From Haloplanus rubicundus (GTDB lineage Archaea; Halobacteriota; Halobacteria; Halobacteriales; Haloferacaceae), in contig NZ_CP031148.1 of assembly GCF_003342675.1 (NCBI RefSeq), forward strand, positions 1,798,001 to 1,862,000: 64,000 nucleotides of DNA, in the 5' to 3' direction. A program made the translations under genes and the position numbers. Of the stretch, positions 33,270 to 42,819 are shown one piece after another. A model generated the notes under the pieces. That model was not told the origin of the DNA, ran no database searches, and worked only from the letters and a program-made list of their open reading frames with translations. Position 1 is the first letter of the stretch. Every line of letters begins with the position of its first letter.

Positions 33270-35821
33270 CGCCACTCCTTGTCGACCGCGTGTTCGTGGT
33301 ACGTCGTCGTGATTTCGAACCGTCCCCCGCCGGTGTTGTCCTCGGCGTCCGTGACGTCTATCGACCAGCCGTGGGCATCGACGATCTGCTTGGCGATTGC
33401 CAGCCCGAAGCCAGTGCCGTCGGCGGCGGACGTGAACCCGCTCTCGAAGATTCGGTTGCGCGCGCTCGGCTCGATGCCCGGACCGTCGTCTTCGATGAAA
33501 AATCCCTCTCGCCCCGACAGGCGGCCAAGTCGGATCGTCACGCCCGGCCCGGCGTGTTTCACCGCGTTCCCGAGGAGGTTCTCCAGCAACTGCCTGAGCC
33601 GTGATTCGTCGGCCGGCAGCGTCCAGCCGTGGAGGTCATCGGCTATCCGTCTGGTGGCCGTGTCCGTGTCGACGTGCTCCCACGCCAGGTCGACGATACG
33701 CTCGAAGGAAACCGGGTCGGTTTCGTGGACGATTTCCCCCTGTTTCGAGAGTTCGAGTACCTCCTCGATCATGGCTTCCATCCGCTCGAGTGCTGACAGC
33801 GCCCGATCGAGGCTGGCGTCGACGGACTCGTCGCCCTGCCGAGCCATGTCGACGTGGCCGAGCGCGATAGACAGCGGGTTCCGCAGGTCGTGGGCGACCG
33901 TTCGGGCGAACTCCTCGAGCCGATCCCGTTCGCGCTCGAGCTGGTACTCGTACTGTTTGCGTTCGGTGATGTCGGTGTTGATGGCGACGAACCGCTCGAT
34001 ATCCCCTGTCTCGTCGGTGATCGGCGCAATCGTCTGCTCGACGTGGTAGCGTTCGCCCTCCTTGCGCTGGTTGACCAGTTCTCCCTCCCAGATCTCGCCG
34101 CCGAGGATCGTCTCCCAGAGATCTTGGTAATACCTCTCGTCGTGTTCGCCGGAGTTGAGGATCGCCGGCGTCTCGCCGGTCACCTCGGCCTTCGTGTAGC
34201 CGGTCACGCTCTCGAATTCGGGATTGACGTATTCGATCGACCCGTCCGTGTCCGTGATCATGATGGCGTGTCCAGCCTGTTCGACGGCCTGTCTGAAGCT
34301 CCGGAGATCCTGCTCGCGTCGTTTGCGTGCCGTGATGTCCCGCGCGAGGCACAACACGCGCTCGGACTCGGATCCCTCGGTTCGGAGGGGGGAGATCCGC
34401 GCCGAGAAGTGGTGCGTGTCGCCGTCGAGCGGCAGCCGGTATTCGAGGTTCTGGGTCTCGCCCGCCTCGATCGTCTCCCGGATCGCCTCACAGATCTGGT
34501 TGGCCGGCTCCGGAGGCAACACGTCGTGGACGGCCAACCCTTCGAGTGCGTCCGGCGAGTCGACGAGCAGATCCTCGGCGCCCGACAACACGTCCTCGTA
34601 CGTCCCGGATTCGTCGTACACGATCGCGACATCCGGAACGGCGTCGAGGATCGTCCGGAGTTTGCGCTCGCGGTCGCGATGCTCCGAGATGTCCCTGAAG
34701 TGCCCTTGGAGGAAGGTCTGTCCGTCCAGTTCGACCACCCTGGCGTTGATCTCGACCGGGATGCGGTCGCCGCCGGCCGTCTCGACGTGGATCGGATCGT
34801 CGTCGAAGCGGCGTCGTACCGATTCGTCGTGGCGCTGGTGGCGGTCGAAGAGATGCCGGTAGCGTTCCCGGTCGCCGTCGGGATGGAGTGCCGACTGGTG
34901 CATTCCGATGATCTCTCCCCGCGGCCGGCCGATCAACGAGGTGGCGGCTTCGTTCGCCTCGACGATAATCCCGGTGTCCGTGTCGGCGACGATGATCGCG
35001 TCCGGTGCCGCGTCGATCAGCTCCCGGTACTTTCGTCGCCTTCCGTCGCACTTCCGGTCCTCGGCGCCGGGTGCCGACCGCTCGGTTCCCGTGGCGACGA
35101 TCCGTTCGGTCCGTCCGTCGTCGTCACGGACCGATCGCACCCGCAGATCGATCCGTCGCGTCTCGCCGGCGCCGTCGACGACGAGTTCACCCTCCCACGG
35201 GTCGCCGTCGGTGATCGACCCCCAGTCGTCATCGATCGCGGTGCCGAGGGCGGAGACCGGTCGTCCGACGAGAGCGCGCCGATCCTCGCCGAGGATCGTC
35301 TCGAACGCCCGATTCACGTGTTCGATCCGGCCGTTGGGGTCGGCGATAAGGAACGGGAGTCCCATTCCGTCGACCGCCGTTCGGAACCGGCGGCAGTCCG
35401 TCCGTATTCGCCGAGACGCCACGCACCGTTCGATGCGACGCGCGAGGAGCGTCCGGCGCTCGGTGTCGGTGCGTCCGGAGAGGTAGTCGTCGGCGCCCGC
35501 TCGGAACCAGCGTCGCGGATCGCCGTCGGACTGATCGTACGCGAGGACTGGGGGGGTGGATCGCCGCTCATCGAGCGCCGCTAGTAGGCCGTCCGCGTCC
35601 TCCGGACACGTTCCCTCGACGATGACGCAGTCGATCGACTGCTCGTCCAGCGTGGCCGTCACGGCGGCTCGCTCCGAGACGGCGTGTACCTCCATCCCGT
35701 GTTCTGCGTCGAGCATCGGCGGCACGTCCGACGACGCTCGGCACAGGTAGAGGACGGTCGGCGGCGACTGGAGCGGCGCCCCAGATCGACGGTCCCGACG
35801 GTTCGAGGAGAGGTTATCCAT
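33266..35821 (-). CDS. Soluble multi-PAS histidine kinase
   Basis: 851 residues from the ATG at 35821, which overlaps the end of the regulator gene by 8 bp. A receiver-like N-terminal region (about 15-130: V-L-Y-L-C-R-A-S, D-C-V-I-V-E-G) seems degenerate because the phospho-Asp is replaced. Four PAS domains follow (about 150-265, 278-400, 400-525, 525-635), then HisKA with V-A-H-D-L-R-N-P-L-S (H near 652) and HATPase_c with N-L-L-G-N-A-V-K-H, D-D-G-P-G-I and G-T-G-F-G-L-A-I. No membrane helix, so it senses a cytoplasmic signal, perhaps redox or a small ligand. Probably phosphorylates the HalX regulator encoded just upstream. Confidence 0.9.
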   Translation of the reverse strand: MDNLSSNRRDRRSGAPLQSPPTVLYLCRASSDVPPMLDAEHGMEVHAVSERAAVTATLDEQSIDCVIVEGTCPEDADGLLAALDERRSTPPVLAYDQSDGDPRRWFRAGADDYLSGRTDTERRTLLARRIERCVASRRIRTDCRRFRTAVDGMGLPFLIADPNGRIEHVNRAFETILGEDRRALVGRPVSALGTAIDDDWGSITDGDPWEGELVVDGAGETRRIDLRVRSVRDDDGRTERIVATGTERSAPGAEDRKCDGRRRKYRELIDAAPDAIIVADTDTGIIVEANEAATSLIGRPRGEIIGMHQSALHPDGDRERYRHLFDRHQRHDESVRRRFDDDPIHVETAGGDRIPVEINARVVELDGQTFLQGHFRDISEHRDRERKLRTILDAVPDVAIVYDESGTYEDVLSGAEDLLVDSPDALEGLAVHDVLPPEPANQICEAIRETIEAGETQNLEYRLPLDGDTHHFSARISPLRTEGSESERVLCLARDITARKRREQDLRSFRQAVEQAGHAIMITDTDGSIEYVNPEFESVTGYTKAEVTGETPAILNSGEHDERYYQDLWETILGGEIWEGELVNQRKEGERYHVEQTIAPITDETGDIERFVAINTDITERKQYEYQLERERDRLEEFARTVAHDLRNPLSIALGHVDMARQGDESVDASLDRALSALERMEAMIEEVLELSKQGEIVHETDPVSFERIVDLAWEHVDTDTATRRIADDLHGWTLPADESRLRQLLENLLGNAVKHAGPGVTIRLGRLSGREGFFIEDDGPGIEPSARNRIFESGFTSAADGTGFGLAIAKQIVDAHGWSIDVTDAEDNTGGGRFEITTTYHEHAVDKEWR

Positions 35822-36503
35822 CGTGTCCGCCCTCCGCATCGGCGGTCCGTTCGATCGGTTCGGATGCGCCCGCGCCCACGACCGATTGGGACTCGATGAT
35901 CTTCTGCAGGACGTCCCGGAACACGAGCCGCGATTCGTCACGGTCGATTAGCTCCGCGATCCGCTCGCGGTTCTTGGCTTCGAGGCGTTCCCGTCGCTCG
36001 CGGAGTCGTCGGTACTCCTCGTTGTCGTCGAGGCTGTCCTCGTCGAACCGTGACTCCAGCGCGACGATCTTCGACGTGACCGACAGCAGTTCCCGGGTAT
36101 CGCGGCCACACCGGGCCCGAAGGAGCAGGCTCTCGACGAACTCCCGGAGGTCCTGTCGGCGGACGGGTTTGACGACGTACGCGTCGAACTCCATCTCGAC
36201 GATGTCCGTGTCGGGATCGACCGACGTGATCATCGCGACGCGGCAATCGTACCCCTCCTCCCGGACGGTTTCGAGCACCTCGTCGCCCGACAGCCCCGGC
36301 ATCCGTCGGTCGAGCAGGAGCACGTCAACCTCGTTGGAGAGGCGGACGAGCGCTTCCTCCCCGCTGGTCGCCGTCAGGACGGTGTGGGTATCTTCGAGCA
36401 TCGCCGCGTACATTCCGACCAGATGCGGGTCGTCGTCGACGACGAGCACCGTTCCCTGTTCGGACACTACGTCGGATTCGGACCGACGCTCATCGAGCGA
36501 CAT
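35814..36503 (-). CDS. Response regulator with HalX domain
   Basis: 229 residues from the ATG at 36503; a longer frame to 36587 is possible. The receiver domain (17-130) has the acidic pocket V-V-D-D-D-P, the phospho-acceptor D65 in L-L-L-D-R-R-M-P-G and the conserved Lys in V-V-K-P-V-R-R. The HalX domain follows (about 150-210, Y-R-R-L-R-E-R-R-E-R-L-E-A-K-N-R-E-R-I), a haloarchaea-typical output coiled region of unknown mechanism. No DNA-binding domain is seen. It probably belongs with the two kinases downstream, and perhaps with HemAT upstream, since no TATA-like box is obvious in the GC-rich spacer 36504-36644. Confidence 0.9.
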   Translation of the reverse strand: MSLDERRSESDVVSEQGTVLVVDDDPHLVGMYAAMLEDTHTVLTATSGEEALVRLSNEVDVLLLDRRMPGLSGDEVLETVREEGYDCRVAMITSVDPDTDIVEMEFDAYVVKPVRRQDLREFVESLLLRARCGRDTRELLSVTSKIVALESRFDEDSLDDNEEYRRLRERRERLEAKNRERIAELIDRDESRLVFRDVLQKIIESQSVVGAGASEPIERTADAEGGHDG

Positions 36504-36644
36504 GGTTCGAAGGCGGCTGTCGACTCGTGTCGCGGTGCCGTCGGGGGACGGGAGCCGGCATCGCGCCGGAACGACGGGGAGCGGCACGCTCGGAACGGGG
36601 GCCGATGCGAGCCACGACGGACGCCGGCGTGTCGAGACGCATGG

Positions 36645-38180
36645 CTACTGGCCTCCGGTGGCGTCGGTGAGCCGCTGCACCGACCGACTGATCTCGTCGA
36701 CTTTCTCGGTCTGGGCCTCGTTGATCGCGGCGACGTCCTCGACTTCCTCGCGAGCGCGCTGGGCCTGCTCGACGGCCTGCTCGATCATGCTCCCGACTTC
36801 CTCGGTGCTCGCGGCCTGATCGTCGGTCGCGTCGGCGACTTCTTCGATCCCGTGCGACGCCTGCTTCACCGCCTCGACGATCTCGGTGAGGTTGTCCATC
36901 GCTCGCTCGACCTGCTCGATTCCGTCCTCGATCGCCGTGTTCGTCCGCTGCAGGCTGTCGACCGTCTCCTCGGTGTCGTCCTGAATGCGGTGGACCATCT
37001 CCTCGATGTTGGTGGCCCGCCGCTGGGACTCCTCGGCGAGATCCTTGACCTCCGTGGCGACGACGGCGAACCCCTCGCCCGCTTCGCCGGCCCGTGCCGC
37101 CTCGATCGAGGCGTTGAGAGCCAGCAGGTTCGTCCGTTCGGCGATGTCGTTTATCACCTCGACGATCTCGTTTATCTCGTCGACGCGGTCTTGGAGCTGA
37201 TCGACATCGGCGACCACCTCGGCAGCCGCCTCGTCGACGGTCTCCATCGCGTCGATCGCCTCGGTCGCCGACTCGCGGCCGTCCTCGGCGAGACGTTCGG
37301 CGGTCGAACTCGTGGATTCGACCTGATCGGCGGTCGAGGCAATCTCCTCGACCGTCGCACTCAGGTCGGACACCTCGTCTGAGACCTCGAGCATCCCCTC
37401 CGCCTGTTTTTCGACGAGGTCGCTGATCGCCCGCGAACTCCTCGCGGCATCTTCGGACGTGCGGCGCAGGTCGTCGACCGCCGTCTCGACCTCCTCGGCG
37501 ACCCGCTCTCGTCGATCGAGCTCCGTCTCGATCCGCTGGTTGTACGAGTGGATGTACGTGTCCACCGCGACCTGCTGGTCGAGGTTCAGGAGTTTGAGCG
37601 CCGACAGCGACCGTGCTATCACCGTATCGACTGCCTCCTCGACCGTCGTCGGCTCGTGTTCGTCCGAGTCGCCCGCCCGTCCACCCGCGTCCGCCACGCC
37701 CCCATCCGCGGCTAGCTGACGTTTCACGTCCTCGGCAATCGCGGTGAGAATCCCCTCGTAGTAGATCGAATACGCGCCGAGGTAGATCTTCGGTCCCAGA
37801 TCGAGCATGTCGTGGATCTTCCCGATCCGTGCCCGTCGGCTGAAGTAGTCCGATCCGTACTCCCCGCGGCCGAGGTCGCGGAGGTACTCCGACTGAGACC
37901 GCTTGAGGCCCTCGACCGACTTCGTCGACGAGTCGATGATCGCGACGGTCTCCGCGTGTGCCTGTAGGTGGTCGTAGAACTCCTCGACGAGGTCGTCGGC
38001 GATCCGACCGAACGTCTCCGACATTTCGTCCAGTCGACGGCAGTCGGCGTCGTCGAAGTTGGTAAACTCCTTTCGCCAGTCGATTTCGTTCGGGTCGATC
38101 CCGATTTCCTCGATCAGCTCTCGGCCACTCACCTGCCGGCGGTCGTCGTCGGTTATCTTGATATCCTCCGGGGGGGTCAT
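36645..38180 (-). CDS. hemAT: Globin-coupled aerotaxis transducer HemAT
   Basis: 511 residues from the ATG at 38180. Residues 30-195 form a sensor globin; the proximal haem ligand is H123 in [11 protein letters not shown], preceded by the helix [10 protein letters not shown]. After an acidic linker come a coiled coil and a methyl-accepting signalling domain with the hairpin tip [23 protein letters not shown]. There are no transmembrane helices, so it is a cytoplasmic oxygen sensor that steers motility through CheA/CheW, as shown for Halobacterium HemAT. The promoter has two 12-bp direct repeats flanking its TATA box. Chemotaxis genes cheW, cheY, cheC and cheD lie 15-24 kb away. Confidence 0.93.
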   Translation of the reverse strand: MTPPEDIKITDDDRRQVSGRELIEEIGIDPNEIDWRKEFTNFDDADCRRLDEMSETFGRIADDLVEEFYDHLQAHAETVAIIDSSTKSVEGLKRSQSEYLRDLGRGEYGSDYFSRRARIGKIHDMLDLGPKIYLGAYSIYYEGILTAIAEDVKRQLAADGGVADAGGRAGDSDEHEPTTVEEAVDTVIARSLSALKLLNLDQQVAVDTYIHSYNQRIETELDRRERVAEEVETAVDDLRRTSEDAARSSRAISDLVEKQAEGMLEVSDEVSDLSATVEEIASTADQVESTSSTAERLAEDGRESATEAIDAMETVDEAAAEVVADVDQLQDRVDEINEIVEVINDIAERTNLLALNASIEAARAGEAGEGFAVVATEVKDLAEESQRRATNIEEMVHRIQDDTEETVDSLQRTNTAIEDGIEQVERAMDNLTEIVEAVKQASHGIEEVADATDDQAASTEEVGSMIEQAVEQAQRAREEVEDVAAINEAQTEKVDEISRSVQRLTDATGGQ

Positions 38181-38217
38181 CGAGTTACACACTCTTCTCG
38201 GCTCCCACAAAGCACGG

Positions 38218-38260
38218 GGTCAACATGTGTTGAATTCTCAGTATAAACGGTCAACATGTG
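38218..38260 (-). promoter_or_regulatory. hemAT promoter with duplicated 12-bp element
   Basis: ggtcaacatgtg occurs at 38218-38229 and again at 38249-38260, in the same orientation and 31 bp apart (about three helical turns). Each contains the palindrome acatgt. Between them, on the minus strand, lies the TATA-like gtttatac (complement of 38241-38248). The arrangement suggests a regulator binding both sides of the core promoter. Confidence 0.65.
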
Positions 38261-38317
38261 AACGCCTCGTACGACCACGTCGACAGCAGGACGGGGAGCG
38301 ACTCGTCGAAACGTCCC

Positions 38318-41296
38318 CTATCCCCCGGGACCGTCCCCGTACTCCCGCGAGACGGCCGTCTCGTTCCGGAACACGGTGTCGAACAGTTTCCGCTCGGCGG
38401 CGCGGATGTGTCGGTGGAAAGCCGACGGCGAGAAGCCGAACTCCGCCGCCAGTTCCTCGCCGCTCGCCTTCTTCGGGGAGTCGAAGTAGCCCCGGTGGTA
38501 GGCGACTTCGAGGACCTCCCGCTGACGGGGGGTGAGTTTCTCCAGCCCCCGCAGCGTGAGACTTTTGCTCACGTCCGCCGACGGGGTGTGCTCGCGTTTC
38601 GCGACCAGTTCGGAGTCGGGATAGGTGGTCGACACCACGTCGACCGCTCTCCGGATGTCGAACGTCGGCGGCACCGCGACGGTAACGCGGCAGGCGTCGC
38701 CGTCGGCCGAGATGTCGCGAACCGCGATTCCTTGATCCGCCAGCACCGACGCGATGAACGGTTCGACGAACCGGAGTTGGACGAGCGACTCGTCCGCGGG
38801 ATCGATGAGTCGGGCGCTCGCGAGGGCCGTCGCCGCCTCTGCCGCGTCGAGTAACTGGTCGGCTGCCCCGTTCTGCACCCTCACGAATACGAGCCACGAG
38901 TCGTCCGACTGGGGAACGATGGCTTCGACGTCCAGCGCGCAGCCCGTCTCCTGCGTGAATCGCAAGAACAGGCAGCCCCGATCCAAGATTTCGAAGTCGA
39001 GTTCGATCGCTTGGTTCGTCAGGAGTGTCTGCTTGCGCTCGATCGCCGTAATCGCGTGGGCGAGTAGATCCCCCAGTTCCGTCAGGACGGACTGCAGGAC
39101 GCCGGAGAACGCGGACTGTGTCGTCGCGTAGATGGTGAGCACCCCCTGAAGGGAGTGCTGGTAGACGAGGGGCACGCTCGCGACGGAGCGGAAGTCGCGC
39201 CGAACGGCCTCCGAACGCCACGCCTCCTTGGTCACGTTCGTCGCCGTATTTCGCACGACCGTCGGTTCCTTCGATAGCGCCGTCCGTACGGCCGGTTCGG
39301 CGTTCGCGTCGTCGAGCGAGAGCGGGACGCGGTCGAGATACTCCTGTGCGTCGCCGGCCCACGCGCGGACGTCGAGTCGGTCGTCGACCGGGTCGATCGT
39401 CCCGATCCACGCGAGGGCGAACGCGTCGTCCTCGACCAGTTCGGCACACACGGTCCGCTCGACTTCCCCCCGCGTCGTCGACTGGACGACGGCCCGTGCG
39501 ACGTCACGGATGCGCGTATTGATCGACTCGACGCGTTCGAGTTGCTGGGCTCGCTGTTTCAGCTGACGTGTCTGGTCTTCTATATGTCGCTCGTGTTCGG
39601 CGTGTTCGAGCGCGACTTCGGCCGTCGCCCCCAGAATTTCCGCGAGTTCGACCGCCCGGTCGTCGAACGCCGCCGTCTCCGTGTGCCCGACGAGCAAGAC
39701 GCCGTACTCGCCGAGTGGGACGATGATCTCGCTCCGGATCGGCGTCTCGGGATTGTAGACGCCCTCCGCCTCCCGCACGTCGTCGAACACCGCCGTCTCT
39801 CCGTCGACGAACACCCGCCACGCGATACTGTCGGCCGGTTCGAACACCGGCGGCTCGCCGATCAGGTCGGTCGCTTCCGGCGGTCTGTACGCGGCCGGAC
39901 GCAGCGTTCCAGCCCCCTCGTCGGCGAGATACACGACTGCTCCGGTGGGATCGAGAATCTCCGTCACCGTCTCGACGGTCACGTCGGCAACTTCGGACGG
40001 CAGCTTTCCCTCGAAGAGATCACGGGCCGCCTCGTTGATCCCGGTTAGCGCCTGTTCGTAGGCCAGTTGGTCGCTGATGTCGCGAAAGACCCCGTAAATG
40101 ACCGTCTCAAGTTCGAGCTCGACCATTTCGACGCTGATCTCGACCGGGACGCGGTCCCCGTCGGCCGTGACCGCGTAGATTGGTGAGCCGTCCGGCAGCC
40201 GTCGTTTGGTCCCGCCCTCGCTCACGTGTCGCTCGAACAGGTCGCGGTAGTGCTCGGTCTCTTGCTCGGGGTGGAGATCCGTCTGGTGAAGACCGACGAT
40301 TTCCTCGCGCGCCTGGCCACGGAACTCGGCCGCCGCCTCGTTGACCTCGACGATCTCGCCCGTCTCGGCGTCCGCGACGAAGATCGGATTCGGTGCCGCC
40401 TGCAGGAGCGTCCGGTAGCGCCTCCACGCCGCCGTGAGTTCGCGCTCGCGCTCCTCGCGATCCGTCACGTCCAGTCCACAACTCAGTGTTCCCGTGATCG
40501 CCCCGTCGACGTCACGGAGCACCGTGTTGTACCACTCGACGATCCGTTCTTCCCCCTCGGCCGTGACGATGGCGTTCTCGTACCGGCCGACCGAGTCGAG
40601 TTCGCCGGCCATGACGCGTTCGAACACGCCACGTACCTCGTCGCGGCGCGGTTCGGGCAGACACGTATCGAACCAGTCTCGGCCGACGAGCGCCCCCTCC
40701 TCGTAGCCCAGCGTCTCCCGTGCCTGGCGGTTGACGAACGTGATTCGACCCTCGTTGTCGATGGCGACGACGAGTACGTCGACCAAGTCGAAGAGCCGCT
40801 CCGTCGACTCGGCCGAAAGGACGTCTCCGGCCGTCGCCTGCCGCTCGCTCACCCGCAGGTCGAGTTCGTGGGCGACGTAGCCGCCGAAGACGGCGGCGAG
40901 TGCGAGGGTGCGGTCGTCGAACGCGTTTGGATCGCGGTCGAGAAACTGGATGACGGCGTGCGGCAGAAGGGGAACGCTCAGGATCGACCGGTAGTCGGTG
41001 TCGGTGTCGACCCGGTCGTCTCGGTGCGTGTCGTCGATCAGCATCGGTTCGCCCGACCGGTACGTGTGGGTCGCGATGGCCGGGCTCGTCGCCCCGCCGG
41101 GCGGCGGGTCGATGCCGTCTGGGACGAACCGTTCGGCGAGGTCGACCGACCCGCCCTCCTCGACGAGAAGTTCACACGCGTCACAGTCGAACACCCGCCC
41201 GCCCGTTTCGGCCGCTACGCGGTAGATGTCGGCGATGGTGGCGGCGCCCCCGATGCGTGACTGTACCTCGACGAGTGCCGCCTCGTCGTCGTCCAT
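38318..41296 (-). CDS. Bat-type transcription regulator (GAF-PAS-PAS-GAF-GAF-HTH-10)
   Basis: 992 residues from the ATG at 41296; a TATA-like ttttaatc lies about 30 nt upstream. Domains: GAF (about 15-145), PAS (about 165-285, I-D-N-E-G-R-I-T-F-V-N), PAS (about 290-410, A-P-N-P-I-F-V-A-D-A-E-T-G), GAF (about 425-555), GAF (about 590-745), a Bat-specific module (about 755-910) and a C-terminal HTH-10 domain (L-T-P-R-Q-R-E-V-L-E-V-A-Y-H-R-G-Y-F-D-S-P). It belongs to the bacterio-opsin activator-like family, one-component regulators responding to light, oxygen or redox. Neither kinase nor receiver domain is present. The neighbouring HemAT suggests, but does not prove, a link to oxygen response. 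Confidence 0.9.
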   Translation of the reverse strand: MDDDEAALVEVQSRIGGAATIADIYRVAAETGGRVFDCDACELLVEEGGSVDLAERFVPDGIDPPPGGATSPAIATHTYRSGEPMLIDDTHRDDRVDTDTDYRSILSVPLLPHAVIQFLDRDPNAFDDRTLALAAVFGGYVAHELDLRVSERQATAGDVLSAESTERLFDLVDVLVVAIDNEGRITFVNRQARETLGYEEGALVGRDWFDTCLPEPRRDEVRGVFERVMAGELDSVGRYENAIVTAEGEERIVEWYNTVLRDVDGAITGTLSCGLDVTDREERERELTAAWRRYRTLLQAAPNPIFVADAETGEIVEVNEAAAEFRGQAREEIVGLHQTDLHPEQETEHYRDLFERHVSEGGTKRRLPDGSPIYAVTADGDRVPVEISVEMVELELETVIYGVFRDISDQLAYEQALTGINEAARDLFEGKLPSEVADVTVETVTEILDPTGAVVYLADEGAGTLRPAAYRPPEATDLIGEPPVFEPADSIAWRVFVDGETAVFDDVREAEGVYNPETPIRSEIIVPLGEYGVLLVGHTETAAFDDRAVELAEILGATAEVALEHAEHERHIEDQTRQLKQRAQQLERVESINTRIRDVARAVVQSTTRGEVERTVCAELVEDDAFALAWIGTIDPVDDRLDVRAWAGDAQEYLDRVPLSLDDANAEPAVRTALSKEPTVVRNTATNVTKEAWRSEAVRRDFRSVASVPLVYQHSLQGVLTIYATTQSAFSGVLQSVLTELGDLLAHAITAIERKQTLLTNQAIELDFEILDRGCLFLRFTQETGCALDVEAIVPQSDDSWLVFVRVQNGAADQLLDAAEAATALASARLIDPADESLVQLRFVEPFIASVLADQGIAVRDISADGDACRVTVAVPPTFDIRRAVDVVSTTYPDSELVAKREHTPSADVSKSLTLRGLEKLTPRQREVLEVAYHRGYFDSPKKASGEELAAEFGFSPSAFHRHIRAAERKLFDTVFRNETAVSREYGDGPGG

Positions 41297-41415
41297 GGTG
41301 TAGTGAACGGAACACATTCGTGTAGTGGATTAAAACATGGCCCTCGAACGGCCCCTCGACACCGGTCGAGCGCCCTGCCGGTTGTTTTATGCTCCCGCTG
41401 GGAACAGTAAGGCCC

Positions 41416-42759
41416 ATGGCGAACGACCCAGGCCCCGACATCCCGGTAACCGTCTCGACGGGGGAGGTTCGCGTGGGGAAGGCGTTCGAGGCCGACCGCT
41501 TCCCGGTTCCGGCCATCGCCTTCGAGATCGAATCGCTGGCCGACGAGCCGATCCGGGTTCGGATCGTCGACGACATCCCCGAGTCGTTCCCGATGGAGGG
41601 CGTGGGCTTTCACCCCGACTACGAGGGCGACAACTGGACCGCGTACCGCGACAACCGGGTCGCCTACGAGCGAACGCTCGAACCCGGCGAATCCGTGCTC
41701 ACGGTGTACGGCATCCGCATCGACGACCCCGGAGAGGCCGACGACTTCCTCGGCGACCCCGAAATCGAACTGATCGAGCACGGCGACGCCGCGGCCACCG
41801 GCGACGTGCTGGGTCGGGAGACGACACAGGTCGTCCGCGACGCGCTCTCGGGCGACGAATCGGGTGACGACCTGTCCGGGCTGGAGTCCGAACCGCTACT
41901 CGACGACGAGGCGCCCACCCCTCGCGAGCGGGCCGACGACCCGACCGTCGTGACCGGCGACCGGGACGGGAGCGTGACTGCCGTCGACGTCGAGGCGGCG
42001 GACGGCGAGGCGGTCGACGCTGACGCCGACGAGGAGGAAACGGATGCGGACGACGCCGACGAGGAGGAAACGGACGACACCGTCCCGTCCGCCGAGGCGG
42101 CCGAGGCGCTCGATCCGCGGGACGACGAGGCGACGGTGCGGGAGCCGACTGCCGACGCGGACGCGGAGGCGGCCGACGACGACGCGACGGCCGACGCCCC
42201 GGCCGCCGCGGCCGGATCGTCCATCGCCGCCGCCCTGGCCGCCGAGATACGCGCCGGCACGGTCGACGACGACGACTTGACCGTCCTGCGGGAGGCGTTC
42301 GAGGCGGACGCCGAAGGCGGGGTGCCGACGAGCGTCGACGTGCGTATCGGCCGGCTCCAGTCACAGATCGAGGATCTGCTCGCCTACCGCGACGCCCTCG
42401 CGGACTTCCTCGACGAGAACGGGACTGCCGAGGAGGTAGTGGGCGAGGTGAACGAGGCACTGACCGACCTGACCGAACGGGTCGAGACCCTCGACGACGC
42501 GGTGGTCGACGCCGACGACGAGCGGGCAGCCCTCGCGGACGACGTGGCGACGGTGACCGACCGCGTCGACGACGTGGCCGACCGACTCGAGACGGTCGCG
42601 GCCGACCTCGACGACCTGTCGGCGACCGCCGAGCGGATCGAGGAGCGCCTCGACGCCGTCGACGACCTCGAATCGGACGTCGAGGACATCGAGGCGGAAC
42701 TGGACGACCTCCGGGACTTCCGCGACCGGCTGAACAGCGCCTTCGGAACCGACGAGTAG
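41416..42759 (+). CDS. Haloarchaeal protein with folded N-terminus and long coiled-coil C-terminus
   Basis: 447 residues from the ATG at 41416, 27 nt after a TATA-like gttttatg. Residues 1-120 look globular and beta-rich (F-P-V-P-A-I-A-F-E-I-E-S-L, R-V-R-I-V-D-D-I-P-E-S-F). An acidic, Ala/Asp/Glu-rich linker spans about 150-275. Residues 285-440 form a long coiled coil (L-Q-S-Q-I-E-D-L, V-D-D-V-A-D-R-L-E-T-V-A). No family or catalytic motif is recognised; a structural or bridging role is possible. Probably cytosolic. It is followed 60 nt later by the HisG-like gene on the same strand, which has its own TATA-like element. Confidence 0.75.
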   Translation: MANDPGPDIPVTVSTGEVRVGKAFEADRFPVPAIAFEIESLADEPIRVRIVDDIPESFPMEGVGFHPDYEGDNWTAYRDNRVAYERTLEPGESVLTVYGIRIDDPGEADDFLGDPEIELIEHGDAAATGDVLGRETTQVVRDALSGDESGDDLSGLESEPLLDDEAPTPRERADDPTVVTGDRDGSVTAVDVEAADGEAVDADADEEETDADDADEEETDDTVPSAEAAEALDPRDDEATVREPTADADAEAADDDATADAPAAAAGSSIAAALAAEIRAGTVDDDDLTVLREAFEADAEGGVPTSVDVRIGRLQSQIEDLLAYRDALADFLDENGTAEEVVGEVNEALTDLTERVETLDDAVVDADDERAALADDVATVTDRVDDVADRLETVAADLDDLSATAERIEERLDAVDDLESDVEDIEAELDDLRDFRDRLNSAFGTDE

Positions 42760-42819
42760 GCGGGGCGACGCCGCTCGGAAAGCGCAATCGGTAAAGCCCG
42801 CGCCCGCGTCGACCCGACA

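Noticed and set aside
38237-38275. Ninth copy of the motility dyad at hemAT
   Set aside because: Only the half tactgagaat is present and it lies downstream of the TATA box. At the correct 11-nt position there is no TCA-N4-TGA.
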